DNA from: Gordonibacter sp. 28C
GTDB lineage: Bacteria; Actinomycetota; Coriobacteriia; Coriobacteriales; Eggerthellaceae
Length of the DNA stretch: 64,000 nt
Direction: 5' to 3'
Assembly: GCF_003339845.1 (NCBI RefSeq)
Contig: NZ_PPTR01000001.1
Coordinates: forward strand, 517,272-581,271
The notes below the pieces were generated by a model. The model was not told the origin of the DNA. It did not search any database and was given only the letters and a program-made list of their open reading frames with translations. Below are positions 37,871 to 47,940 of the stretch, piece by piece (position 1 is the stretch's first letter; each line of letters starts with the position of its first letter). A program made the translations under genes and the position numbers.

Positions 37871-38236
37871 ATGGTTGATCAGGCTTACAAGACGGGCGAT
37901 GCGTCCGTCGATATGAAGAACGGTGCGAAGGACATGGCTCACGATGTGAAGAACAACGTGAAGGACGCGTTCCACGAGGCGAAGGCGGGCGTCAACGAGC
38001 GCCGCGCCGAGGACGCCGCCGCCGACCGCGAGCACCAGGTGGCCCAGCAGACGGGCAGCACCGATGCCGCCATGCGCGCCCAGCAGCACGAGGACCGCAA
38101 GGACCAGAAGTCCGAGGGCTTCATGGATTCCGTCAAGGAGTCGCTCGGCAAGGCCGGCGAGGCCATCAAGGAGGCCGCGACCGACGCGAAGGACAACATC
38201 AAGCAAGGCGCCGAGAACATCAAGGAAGGCAGGTAG
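37871..38236 (+). CDS. Small hydrophilic helical protein, LEA/CsbD/YtxH-like
   Basis: 121 residues, almost entirely charged or Ala/Gly/Gln, with repeated KxxxxDxxxxVKxxxKDA helical units (DMAHDVKNNVKDAFHEAKAG; DSVKESLGKAGEAIKEAATD). This resembles late-embryogenesis-abundant-type stress proteins or CsbD. ATG 37871 follows AAAGGAG; TAGAAT at 37829-37834 may be the -10 box. The family call is by composition only. Confidence 0.55.
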   Translation: MVDQAYKTGDASVDMKNGAKDMAHDVKNNVKDAFHEAKAGVNERRAEDAAADREHQVAQQTGSTDAAMRAQQHEDRKDQKSEGFMDSVKESLGKAGEAIKEAATDAKDNIKQGAENIKEGR

Positions 38237-38293
38237 CTCCCGGCAGCCGGGGAGTGCGAATCCGGCTGCTTGCGATCCTTGTCACCCTGTTCG

Positions 38294-38326
38294 AAAGCCC
38301 GCAGCGTCGTGCTGCGGGCTTTTCCG
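38294..38326 (+). terminator. Terminator before ecfT
   Basis: AAAGCCCGCAGC-GTCGT-GCTGCGGGCTTT, a 12-bp perfect stem ending in a T-run. It closes the LEA-like gene and lies directly before the ecfT -10 box. Confidence 0.9.
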
Positions 38327-38339
38327 TTATACTGCCAGC

Positions 38340-39194
38340 ATGCGAATCGACGTCAGCTCCTATATCCCCGGATCATCGCCCGTTCACGCGTGCGACGCGC
38401 GCGTGAAGATCGTGCTGCTCGCCGCGTACTCGGTCGCGCTGTTCCTCGTGGACACGTGGACGGGGCTCGCGCTGTGCGCCCTCTTGTTCGTCGCGGTGGC
38501 GGCTTCGTCGGGCGTGCCCGTCCGTCGGTTCTTCGCGCTTCTCGTTCCCGTGTACGTTATCGCGGGGTTCGCGGTGCTGTTCAACGGCTTCGCGTTCGAC
38601 GTGTCGCAGGCCGTTCCGGGCACGGTGCCCACCGTTCTGGGTGGCGCTTCTGCGGGGATGCTCGCCTCCTCGCCCCCCGTGGCCCTCATCGGGTCGTTCG
38701 GCTTCGTCCCCGCCGGATTTGCCCGCGGGTGCTTCTTCGCGGCGCGCATCGTGCTGTTGGTGGTGGCCAGCCTGGTGGTCACGTACACGACCACCTCCAC
38801 GGCGCTCACCGACGCGCTCGCCGACTTCCTGCGGCCGCTGCGCCGCCTGCGCGTGCCCGTAGACGACATCGCCATGGTGTTCTCGCTGGCGCTGCGGTTC
38901 ATTCCTGTCACGGCCGAGGAGTTCGGCCGCGTGCACGATGCCCAGCAGGCGCGCGGCGCGGCGTTCGCCGAGGGCACTTTGTGGCAGCGTCTGCGCGCAT
39001 GGCAGACCGTGCTCATACCGCTGTTCGTGGGTCTGTTCCGTCGTGCCGACGCGCTGGCCGCCGCCATGGACGCCCGCTGCTACGGAGCCGGGGCGGCCCG
39101 GACATCCTTGCGAGACCGCCGCTTCACTGCGAAAGGCGCCGGCGTGCTCGCCGTGGGGATCGCGGCATGCGCGGCCCTCGCCTGGTTCCTGTAG
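38340..39194 (+). CDS. Energy-coupling factor transporter transmembrane protein EcfT
   Basis: 284 residues, CbiQ/EcfT family, about six to seven hydrophobic segments. EcfT couples the two ECF ATPases to a substrate-binding S component for vitamins or metals. The coupling motifs are seen as AQQARGA and AMDARCYGAG near the C-terminus. No ecfA ATPase or S component is in the window. TATACT (38328-38333) ends 6 bases before the ATG at 38340 and there is no ribosome site, so leaderless translation is likely. Confidence 0.85.
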   Translation: MRIDVSSYIPGSSPVHACDARVKIVLLAAYSVALFLVDTWTGLALCALLFVAVAASSGVPVRRFFALLVPVYVIAGFAVLFNGFAFDVSQAVPGTVPTVLGGASAGMLASSPPVALIGSFGFVPAGFARGCFFAARIVLLVVASLVVTYTTTSTALTDALADFLRPLRRLRVPVDDIAMVFSLALRFIPVTAEEFGRVHDAQQARGAAFAEGTLWQRLRAWQTVLIPLFVGLFRRADALAAAMDARCYGAGAARTSLRDRRFTAKGAGVLAVGIAACAALAWFL

Positions 39195-39332
39195 CACCGC
39201 AACCCAAGCAGGCGCGCCTGCGCGCGAAAAAGCCCGGACGCAGGGAGGGAGTGAGCGTCCGGGCCGAAGGGCGCCGCAGGGACGGGCGCCGCGAGGCGGC
39301 CGTCCGCTTGGCGGACGGCCGCAGGTTGAGCG

Positions 39333-41069
39333 CTACTTCTCCGCGCCGGCCAGGTAGCGGCCGGTCACGTAGCCGAACGTGAGGCACGTGCCGCCCAGGT
39401 TGTGACCGGGGAAGTGCGTGGAGTAGCAGTTGTTGTACATGTCGCCCACCGTGGAGCCCAGGCAGTACAGACCCCCGATGACCTCGTCGTCGGCGTTCAT
39501 GACCTGCAGGTGCTCGTTGCAGCGGATGCCGCCGGTGGTGGAGAGGAACCACGGCGTGCACTCGATGCCGTAGAACGGGCCCTTCTTGATGGGCAGCAGC
39601 AGCTCCTTGCGCTTTCCGAACTCCTCGTCGACGCCGGTCTCGCAGTAGCCGTTGTAGGCGGCGATGGTCTTGAGCGCCTCGTCCTTTGGCAGGCCGAGTT
39701 TCTCCACGAGCTCTTCCACGGTGTCGGCCTTGATCATCTTCACCGGGATGTCGCCCGAGCCGTTCATGTTGATGGTGCCGGGGCCGTCGACGACCGTCTG
39801 CCAGTAGGCGCGCACGTCGTCGGGCGTGTCGAACACCTTCGGGCCGTCCACGTAGCGGTGGTTCTGCCACTGCGGCTCGTTGGCGTAGTCGTCGTCCCAG
39901 ATGGCGAACGCGTGGTTGCCCTTCTGGTGCATGAGGGCCAGCCCGCCGTGAGAGATGACGTTGTCCTCGTTGTCGTAGCGGCGGCCGTCCTCGTTCACCA
40001 TGAGGCCCTGGAACGCGCGCACCTGGCGCGTGATGGAGCGCCACTGGAAGCAGAAGATCATGGGCGCGGGGGTCTCGCTCTTGTCCACCGCGGCGCCGGC
40101 CCAGTACGCCATCTTGTGGCCCGAGCCGTTCCATATGCCGCCGAACTCGGTTTGGTGCGCCGCCCAGGGGATGAACTTCTCCAGCATGTCTTTGTCCTGG
40201 CCGAAGTCGCCTGTGGCGATGACCACGCCGTTCTTGCCGTTGAAGCGCACGTAGCCGTCCTTGCCCTTCGCCACGACGCCCACGACCTTGTCGCCGTCCT
40301 TCGCGAGCTGCTGCGCCTCGGTTTCGTAGCGGATGTCCACGCCGGCTTTCTCGCAGTACAGCGCCATGTTCGCGCACACGTCCTGCTGCGGGTTGTCGTC
40401 GGGGCCCTTGCCGTTCGGGCCGTCGAGGAACTCGTGCGTGCCGGGGAACTCGCCGTTGATGTTCTCGGGGTCCTCGTACCAGTGCTCCATGACGGGCGTG
40501 AGGTCGTCGCCGCCCACGGAGCTGGCCGCGGTCATGCGGTCGATGAGCCAGTCCATGGCCTCGCCCGAGCGGTTGAAGTGCAGCATCCACTTGCGGCCGT
40601 CGACGCGGTAGGAATGGTAGCCCATCATGCGCTTGTAGCGCTGCGCCACCTCGTCCACGGAGCACTCGTAGCCCTTCTCCTTCGTGAGCTTCGAGTTCAT
40701 GGCGTAGATGGATCCGCCGCGGCCGATGACGTGGTCCATGCGCTCCAGCATGACGACGTTCGCGCCTTCCTCCGCCGCCGCGAGCGCGCAGCACAGGCCC
40801 GAGAACCCGGCACCTATCACCACGACGTCGGCGTCCACCGTTTCCTTGATGTCGCCCTCGGCGATGGGGTCGGGCGCGGTCTCGAAGTCGTAGGCGCCGC
40901 CGCTTTTGCTGCTGGAGGCAGACGAGCCCGCCTTGCCCTCCTTCGGTTGCGCCGCGCAGCCGGCGAGCGCTCCCACGCCCGTGACGGCGGCCGCACCCAC
41001 GGCGCCGGTGGCGAACGCTCCCTTGAGGAAGCTGCGTCGATCCATGCTCAGGCGTTTCTCGTTTTCCAT
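39333..41069 (-). CDS. Tat-exported FAD-dependent reductase, paralog 3
   Basis: 578 residues from ATG 41069. The twin-arginine signal MDRRSFLK (RR at 11-12) and lipobox LAGC (Cys38) predict an exported lipoprotein. The FAD motif is VVVIGAGFSGLCCALAAAEE, with VVIATGDFG further on. It is longer than paralogs 1 and 2 and only distantly related to them. The active-site segment reads FLSTTGGIRC, with Ser replacing the His of fumarate reductases, and the later Arg of that family is not conserved (YSTHFPGHNLGG). No haem domain. It is divergent from a LuxR membrane regulator at 41271, its probable controller. Substrate unknown. Confidence 0.85.
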   Translation of the reverse strand: MENEKRLSMDRRSFLKGAFATGAVGAAAVTGVGALAGCAAQPKEGKAGSSASSSKSGGAYDFETAPDPIAEGDIKETVDADVVVIGAGFSGLCCALAAAEEGANVVMLERMDHVIGRGGSIYAMNSKLTKEKGYECSVDEVAQRYKRMMGYHSYRVDGRKWMLHFNRSGEAMDWLIDRMTAASSVGGDDLTPVMEHWYEDPENINGEFPGTHEFLDGPNGKGPDDNPQQDVCANMALYCEKAGVDIRYETEAQQLAKDGDKVVGVVAKGKDGYVRFNGKNGVVIATGDFGQDKDMLEKFIPWAAHQTEFGGIWNGSGHKMAYWAGAAVDKSETPAPMIFCFQWRSITRQVRAFQGLMVNEDGRRYDNEDNVISHGGLALMHQKGNHAFAIWDDDYANEPQWQNHRYVDGPKVFDTPDDVRAYWQTVVDGPGTINMNGSGDIPVKMIKADTVEELVEKLGLPKDEALKTIAAYNGYCETGVDEEFGKRKELLLPIKKGPFYGIECTPWFLSTTGGIRCNEHLQVMNADDEVIGGLYCLGSTVGDMYNNCYSTHFPGHNLGGTCLTFGYVTGRYLAGAEK

Positions 41070-41270
41070 GGGATACCCCTTCCCTCCTGTGCGGAACCCC
41101 TCGGTTCCGCCTGGTGCCCGGTGCCCTCCGCACCGCGGCGTTGCCCGCACTCTAGCATGCGCGGTCGGCATCCCTCTTCGCCCATCGCAGGGAAAAAGCC
41201 GAATCGCGCGTTTTCACCCTACGGGGTGAGGCGCGACGCGGTATGCTTATGCGCGGGAAGGGGAGGGCCC

Positions 41271-42857
41271 ATGAAGGAAAGCCACGTTCGTCATCTGTTC
41301 AACGAGCCGGGCGACCGCCAGCGCGTGCGCGCGGGGCTCGGCCATGCTGCGGCGGGGCACGTCCGCATCGCGCTGTCCATGGCATGTTACATGGTATGGC
41401 TGATCGCCTGCTGCACGGGGCCGGCCGTCGAGCTGGGGGCGGCGGTGCCGGGTCGGGGCGCCGCCACGCTGTTCGTGCCGGCGTGGATGGGGCCGCTCGC
41501 GTGCATGGCGGCAGCGAGCGCGGTCATAGCCGTGTGGTTCAAGAAAACGCGGAAGGTGCCCAGCGCGCCTTCGTGGATCGTTGCGCTGGCCTCGCTCATG
41601 ACGTTGGCCTCGGCCCTGCATTTGGTATGGGCGCTCGACACCGGGCTGCCGCCGGCGGCAAGAGGCGCGCTCTACCTGCTGTCGAGCTTGGTCATGGGAG
41701 TGGGTTGCGCGCTGTTTCGCGTGGAGGTCGATCGCGTGTTCGGCTGGATCGGCACGCAGCAGACGCTGTACCAGGGCATGATGGCCACGGTGGCTGCCGC
41801 CGCGGTGCTCGTGGCGCTGGCGATGGCGGGCCAGGCGGCCGAGGCGGGCGACGCGCCCTTGCTCACGGTGTCGCTCGTTTTGCCGTTCGCCGCCGCCATG
41901 CTGTTGCGCGCGGTGGTGGGCGGTTTTCCGAAGGCGCGCTACTTCGGGCACGGGCGCGACGTGCCGTTGCCGTTCCCTGCGAAGTTCGTGGCCACGTCGT
42001 GCGTGCAGGGCGCGGCGGCCGGCGTGCTGTTCGCGGGGGTGTTCGTGCTGGGCGGTGCGGGTGCGGGAAGCGCGGTTGGCGATGCCGCAGCGTGGTCGGC
42101 CTCGTTTGGGAACACCCTTCTGCGCTCGGCTGGGCAGCTCGCGGCCGTGGGACTGCTGTTCGCCACGTTGGTGTTTCTGAGGCTCGACTTCAATCGGTTG
42201 GTGTACAAGGTGGCGTTCCCGTTCGTGGCCGCCGGCTTCGTGCTGCTCGCGCTGCTGCCCGATGCGGTGGTGGCGGGCGATGCGGTGCTGGCGGCCGGTT
42301 TCTGCTACCTCGACCTGGTGCTGTGGAGCTTGGGCGCTTGCCTGATGAAGAACATGGGGATGCCCGCCACCTGGATCGCCAGCTGCCCGGGCGCGGCGTT
42401 GTTCTTCGGGGTGGTGGCGGGAGGCGGCGTCGCCCTGGCCTTCTTGAACGGCGAGCCGTCGCCCGACGGTCCGTTGCTCGCCAGCTGCGTGGCGTGTTTC
42501 GTGCTGGCGACCGCCCTGTTCCTGTCGAGCGGGAGCAACCTCAAGTACGGTTGGGGCACCGTGCGCCCCGGCGAAAGCAGCCTGGCTGCGGGCGATTTGG
42601 CGGGCGTGGTGAAGTTCGTGGCCACGGAACGCGAGGTCACGCAGCGCGAGAGCGAGGTCATGCTGCTGCTGGCGCAGGGCAAGTCGCGCCGTGCCGTATG
42701 CGAGGCGCTGTCCGTGTCGCCCGACACGGTGAAGACGCACGTGCGCAGCATCTACCGCAAGCTCGCCGTGCACTCGCAGCAGGAGCTCGTAGACTACCTG
42801 GCGCGCGAGCGCGAGGACCTGGCCGCCGACGGCTCCGAGCAACCGCTGGAAACGTGA
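41271..42857 (+). CDS. Membrane-spanning LuxR-type transcriptional regulator 2
   Basis: 528 residues from ATG 41271, preceded by GGAAGGGGAGGG. About twelve hydrophobic helices (residues 30-430) lead to a C-terminal LuxR helix-turn-helix: VTQRESEVMLLLAQGKSRRA...SPDTVKTHVRSIYRKL. It is divergent from reductase paralog 3 over 201 bases. TATGCT at 41242-41247 may be its -10 box. A small palindrome, TCACCC-TACG-GGGTGA (41214-41229), lies upstream of it and is a candidate operator. Confidence 0.87.
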   Translation: MKESHVRHLFNEPGDRQRVRAGLGHAAAGHVRIALSMACYMVWLIACCTGPAVELGAAVPGRGAATLFVPAWMGPLACMAAASAVIAVWFKKTRKVPSAPSWIVALASLMTLASALHLVWALDTGLPPAARGALYLLSSLVMGVGCALFRVEVDRVFGWIGTQQTLYQGMMATVAAAAVLVALAMAGQAAEAGDAPLLTVSLVLPFAAAMLLRAVVGGFPKARYFGHGRDVPLPFPAKFVATSCVQGAAAGVLFAGVFVLGGAGAGSAVGDAAAWSASFGNTLLRSAGQLAAVGLLFATLVFLRLDFNRLVYKVAFPFVAAGFVLLALLPDAVVAGDAVLAAGFCYLDLVLWSLGACLMKNMGMPATWIASCPGAALFFGVVAGGGVALAFLNGEPSPDGPLLASCVACFVLATALFLSSGSNLKYGWGTVRPGESSLAAGDLAGVVKFVATEREVTQRESEVMLLLAQGKSRRAVCEALSVSPDTVKTHVRSIYRKLAVHSQQELVDYLAREREDLAADGSEQPLET

Positions 42858-43113
42858 GGGCGGCGTGCTCCGCTTCGCGTCCGCACCCCGCTGTACTGGC
42901 AGCTTAGCTTGATAAAACGCATCGTCGCGACCATCATCGCGCCCATCGTGTCGGAAACTCTGCAGAGGCGCTCTCCTGAGCGCCAATCGCACAATCCGCC
43001 CGAAGAAGTAAAACCTGCGGCGAGCGCACCCAGCTTTCTGCAAGTCCGCAAACCCTAGTCCTCCAGATGCTTAAGTTGACCAAGAGCGCATCTCGTTTAA
43101 TCAGTCGATAATC

Positions 43114-43140
43114 AAATCGTAACTTGTTAAATCGTAACTT
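43114..43140 (+). repeat. 12-base direct repeat overlapping the ATPase promoter
   Basis: AAATCGTAACTT at 43114-43125 and again at 43129-43140, a 15-base period. The second copy lies between the -35 and -10 boxes of the promoter at 43124-43153, which is a classic position for a repressor. Confidence 0.6.
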
Positions 43141-43153
43141 CATAAAGTATACT
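43124..43153 (+). promoter_or_regulatory. Promoter of the AAA ATPase gene
   Basis: TTGTTA (43124-43129), 18-base spacer, TATACT (43148-43153), 37 bases before the start codon. Confidence 0.65.
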
Positions 43154-43189
43154 TTTATTAAAATCAAGAAATCAAGAAAGAAGGCGCCA

Positions 43190-44605
43190 ATGCCCTTTGT
43201 TGGAAGAGAGCGAGAACTCGGAACACTCGAACAGCTATACAAAGCCGGCACGTTCCAAATGCCCGTCATTTACGGGCGTAGGCGCGTAGGCAAGACAAGT
43301 CTCATCAACAGGTTCATCGAAGGCAAGCCCGCTGTGGTTTTCACGGCGCAAGAATCGAGCGCGAAGGAAAACCTTATAGCGCTGAGCAGAGCCATCGCCG
43401 AGTTGTCTCAGAATGACGGAATAGCAGCGCTCGATGCTCCCGTACCGGTTTTCGAGTCGTTCGATGCGGCGTTCGAACAGATTTTCCGCATTGGGCGCAA
43501 ACGTCGCATCGTCTTCGTGATCGATGAGTACCCCTATCTGGCGCAGAGCCATCGTCCGGTGTCCTCGCTGCTCCAGGCGAAAATCGACCGCGAGAAAAGT
43601 GATAGCAAGCTGTATCTCATCCTCTGCGGATCGTCCATGAGCTTTATGGAGCACCAGGTGCTGGGTTACCAAAGTCCCCTGTACGGCCGCAGGAAGGCTC
43701 AGATCAAGGTTCAGCCGTTCGACGTGTTCGATTCCGCAAAGCTGCTCGACGGCATGCTGGCCGAGGATGTGGTGGCCTGGTACGGCGTGGTGGGCGGCAT
43801 CCCTCTGTATCTGGAGCAATACGAGCCTTCGTTATCGCTTGAGGAGAACATGGCGGAGAACCTACTGCGGGTGGACTCCTTCCTCTACGGGGAGCCCGAT
43901 TCGTACCTGCAGCAGGAGCTGCGCGACCCGGCCATGTACAACGCCATCACGCGCGCGGTGGCCTCGGGTATAGGCAAGTCGTCCGAAATCGCCGATGCGG
44001 CGGGCATCGAAGCGGCCGCGGCGACGGGTTATCTGAAGAGCCTCATGGAGTTGGGTGTGATTTGCAAGGAGCAGCCCGTAGTCGATGCGAACCGCAAGAA
44101 GGTGCGCTATCGCATAGCCGACAACCTCTTTCGTTTCTGGTATCGGTTCGTGCCGCAGTACGCAACACCCTTGCAGGCGGGACGGCAGAGGGAGATCGCG
44201 CGGCTCGTTTCGGAGCGGCATCTGTCAACGTATCTCGGTCCGATGTTCGAGGATGTGTGCAGGCAGTGGCTGCTCCGCGAGATGGGCTCAACTCGCGTGC
44301 CGCTCATTTTGGATGTCGGTCGTTGGTGGGGGAACGATCCCGTGCGCCGCGAACAGGCGGAAATCGACATTGTCGCCCTTTGCGACGAAGGTGAGATCCT
44401 TTTCGCCGAATGCAAATGGCGCGAGAAGCCGACGGACGTTGACGTGCTCGAAACTTTGGAGCGACGCAGCCTTCTGATTCCTGCGGGTAAACGCCTTTTG
44501 TTCGTGTTCTCGAAGTCGGGGTTCACCGAAGCGTGCCGGTCGCGCGCGGAAGAGCTGGGGGCCATCTTGGTGAGCTTAGACGAGATGGAGCTCTCTTCTC
44601 GATGA
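43190..44605 (+). CDS. AAA ATPase with C-terminal DUF234-type nuclease-like domain
   Basis: 471 residues from ATG 43190 (MPFVGRERELGTLEQLY), with GAAAGAAGG just upstream. Walker A is YGRRRVGKTSLI near residue 28, Walker B is RIVFVIDEYPYL near 107. A winged-helix region follows (SEIADAAGIEAAAATGYLKS). The C-terminus has AEIDIVALCDEGEILFAECK, an E...D...ExK pattern of PD-(D/E)xK nucleases as in the DUF234 family. These archaeal-type ATPases are widespread, mobile and uncharacterised. Lower GC upstream and more varied codons suggest acquisition by transfer. Confidence 0.85.
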   Translation: MPFVGRERELGTLEQLYKAGTFQMPVIYGRRRVGKTSLINRFIEGKPAVVFTAQESSAKENLIALSRAIAELSQNDGIAALDAPVPVFESFDAAFEQIFRIGRKRRIVFVIDEYPYLAQSHRPVSSLLQAKIDREKSDSKLYLILCGSSMSFMEHQVLGYQSPLYGRRKAQIKVQPFDVFDSAKLLDGMLAEDVVAWYGVVGGIPLYLEQYEPSLSLEENMAENLLRVDSFLYGEPDSYLQQELRDPAMYNAITRAVASGIGKSSEIADAAGIEAAAATGYLKSLMELGVICKEQPVVDANRKKVRYRIADNLFRFWYRFVPQYATPLQAGRQREIARLVSERHLSTYLGPMFEDVCRQWLLREMGSTRVPLILDVGRWWGNDPVRREQAEIDIVALCDEGEILFAECKWREKPTDVDVLETLERRSLLIPAGKRLLFVFSKSGFTEACRSRAEELGAILVSLDEMELSSR

Positions 44606-44689
44606 GGGGCGGCTTAATGTTTGGGCGCGGAGCGAATCGAACACAGGGAGCGCTTGTTCGCTTGACCTGGATTCCAAGGAGGTGTTCCG

Positions 44690-45625
44690 GTGCTGCAGAT
44701 AGGCGAGTTCTCCCGGCTCTCGCGCATATCAGTGCGCATGTTGCGCCATTACGACCAGGTAGGGCTGCTCAAACCCGCCGAGCAGGATCCGGAGACGGGG
44801 TACCGCCGCTACGCCGTGGCGCAGCTGGCGGAGGCGAACCGCATCACCGCCTTGCGCGACGTTGGATTTCCGATACGGGACATTGGGCAATTGGCCCATG
44901 CGGGCGACGACGAGCTCTGTCGCGCTCTGGACGAACGCGGGCGAGAGCTTGAGGGCGTCATTGAGCGCGAGCAGCGTCGGCTGGCAGACCTGCATCGTTT
45001 CCAGCGGGAGGTGGAAGCGGGCGGGGCGGCGCTCAGTTGCGAGGTGTCGCTCGTGTCGGTCCCAACTTACGATGTGGTGGCGTTGCGCATGGAGCTGCAT
45101 GCCTACGATGACGAGCGCTTGGCTTGGGAGAGGCTGAGCGCGCTCATGAAAGAGCGGGGGATAACGCCGTCCGAACCTTACACGGAGTACTGCGAGTTCT
45201 GCGACGAAGGCTCGGGCAACGTGGCCGGCTACGGGGAGGTCGTTGAACCAGCAAGAATGGCGGACGGTGTGAATGGCACGGATAGCGCGGGCGACGCGGA
45301 CGGTGCGGACGTCGCCGACGTTGCGGGCTTTCTCTCTGTTGTGGTGGAGGTTGCCGACGCCACTGACGCGCAGGACGAAGGCGACGGGCCGCTTCGATTC
45401 TTCCGCAGCGTCGCGCTGCCGCTTGCCGCCAGCATCAAGGTGTACGGCCTCTATGAGAACATCGCGCCCGTGTACGCCTCGTTTGCGCGCTGGTTGGAAC
45501 GTCATCCGTCGCTGCGCATGGCCGACCCTACGCGCGAGGTGGCCCATCGCGGCCCGTGGAACGCGGACGACCCGCAAGGCTACCTCACGGAGTTTCTGGT
45601 TCCCGTAACGGAATGCGGTCGTTAA
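44690..45625 (+). CDS. MerR-family regulator with GyrI-like effector domain
   Basis: 311 residues from GTG 44690, AAGGAGG 7 bases upstream. Residues 1-70 are a MerR winged helix (IGEFSRLSRISVRMLRHYDQ; GYRRYAVAQLAEANRITALR), followed by a coiled-coil dimer helix and a GyrI/AraC-type effector-binding domain (CEVSLVSVPTYDVVALRMEL; ADPTREVAHRGPW). An unusual Asp/Ala-rich insert (DSAGDADGADVADVAG) lies inside the effector domain. Ligand and targets unknown; no transporter lies directly beside it. Confidence 0.87.
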   Translation: MLQIGEFSRLSRISVRMLRHYDQVGLLKPAEQDPETGYRRYAVAQLAEANRITALRDVGFPIRDIGQLAHAGDDELCRALDERGRELEGVIEREQRRLADLHRFQREVEAGGAALSCEVSLVSVPTYDVVALRMELHAYDDERLAWERLSALMKERGITPSEPYTEYCEFCDEGSGNVAGYGEVVEPARMADGVNGTDSAGDADGADVADVAGFLSVVVEVADATDAQDEGDGPLRFFRSVALPLAASIKVYGLYENIAPVYASFARWLERHPSLRMADPTREVAHRGPWNADDPQGYLTEFLVPVTECGR

Positions 45626-45661
45626 CTTTTCGCTGTTCAGATGCGGTGGCAAGTTGCGTCA

Positions 45662-45820
45662 ATTCTGCACGGAAATCGCCGGAATGTTGCATCTGAAGAA
45701 CCGACAAAGTCAATTGCGAAAACGTGACCTGTGCAAACGAATGCCTTTCGCAAATAGTGCGACACATGAAGGCCAGAGTCGAGGGAGAAACGCAACATTC
45801 CGGCAGCTTCCGTGCAGAAT
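45662..45820 (+). repeat. 159-bp element with 29-base inverted repeats
   Basis: The arms 45662-45690 (ATTCTGCACGGAA, 3 variable bases, then GCCGGAATGTTGC) and 45792-45820 match at 26 of 29 positions, with a 101-base centre. It fills most of the 305-base gap between the MerR gene and the trmO-like pseudogene. No coding potential was seen in it. Confidence 0.7.
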
Positions 45821-45930
45821 GAACGAGTGTAATTGCTCTGCGCTCTTGACCCTCTCACGGTGTCAGCCTGTATGCTCCAGCCAAGCGCTGCCGCAAGGGC
45901 GGCTGCCATGCCGCGAAAGGAACACCAGCT

Positions 45931-46411
45931 ATGAAAACGTTTTCCGTGCATCCCGTCGGCATCGTGAGCGGGGCAGGAGAGGGGCCCGCGCAGGTGCGCA
46001 TCGACCCAGTATACCGAAGACGGCCTGCGGGGCCTTGAAGGTTTCGGCCACGCCGTCGTCATCTGGTGGGCCCACGAGGTGGACGATCCCGACCTGAGCG
46101 CGCTCATGGACGCCGGGCGACCCTATGCGCGCCTCGACCACGACTTGGGCATCTTTTCAACGCGCTCGCCGCTGCGCTCCAACCCGCTGGCCCTTACGGT
46201 CATCAAGTTGGCTTCGGTGGACGTGGAGGCCGGCATCATCGAGACGCCCTACTTCGACGCCCAGGACGGCACGCCCGTCCTCGATCTCAAGCCCAACACT
46301 CCCAGCATCGACCGCGTCGAGCGCCCGCAGCTCCCCGCTTGGTGCGCCCACTGGCCCGGAAGCGTGGAAACCTCTGGCGACTTCGACTGGGCGGGGGAGT
46401 TCCGGTTCTAG
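45931..46411 (+). pseudogene. Frameshifted TrmO/TsaA-like tRNA methyltransferase gene
   Basis: ATG 45931 (GAAAGGA upstream) opens MKTFSVHPVGIVSGAGEGPA, reads to about 46011, then the matching sequence continues in another frame from 46013: TEDGLRGLEGFGHAVVIWWA, HDLGIFSTRSPLRSNPLALT and GTPVLDLKPNTPSIDR, to the stop at 46409-46411. The original frame stops at TGA about 27 bases later. The family (TrmO, YaeB/VirR) methylates t6A37 of threonine tRNAs. One extra base or two missing bases near 46012 would explain it. It could be a sequencing error or a recent loss. Confidence 0.85.
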
Positions 46412-46517
46412 CTTCGTCGCGCCTTCGACGGCTCCGGTGGCGCGCACCCACCGTTACCGTTCGTCGCCGGGGTTGTGGGAAACGCTCGCAGAATGGGGGC
46501 TCGGGCCTCCGACGTGC

Positions 46518-46523
46518 TATGAT
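46518..46523 (+). promoter_or_regulatory. Candidate -10 box of eno
   Basis: TATGAT, 66 bases before the enolase start. No good -35 box was found at the right distance. Confidence 0.4.
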
Positions 46524-46571
46524 TGCCAGTGATGTGCGACTTCGGCGGAACGGTCCGGCGGAGCGGAATGA

Positions 46572-47882
<1,311 letters not shown>

Positions 47883-47902
47883 GCGAACGCTTGCCGGTTG
47901 AC

Positions 47903-47940
47903 GCGGCACGGCCCCGCTTCGGCGGGGCCGTGCCGCGTTT
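47903..47940. terminator. Terminator of eno, probably bidirectional
   Basis: GCGGCACGGCCCCGC-TTCG-GCGGGGCCGTGCCGC, a perfect 15-bp stem, then GTTT. The convergent carbonic-anhydrase-like gene ends at 47939 on the other strand. Confidence 0.9.

Larger units (their letters stand above)
42858..43189 (+). other. 332-base gap holding a REP-like hairpin and an AT-rich promoter region
   Basis: A partial REP-like hairpin, GGCGCTC-TCCT-GAGCGCC (42967-42984), is followed by a sharp fall in GC from about 43050. That AT-rich part carries the ATPase promoter and a 12-base direct repeat. No gene seen. Confidence 0.6.

Noticed and set aside
46000..46020. Programmed ribosomal frameshift in the trmO-like gene
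   Set aside because: No slippery heptamer or downstream structure at the junction; mutation or sequencing error is simpler.
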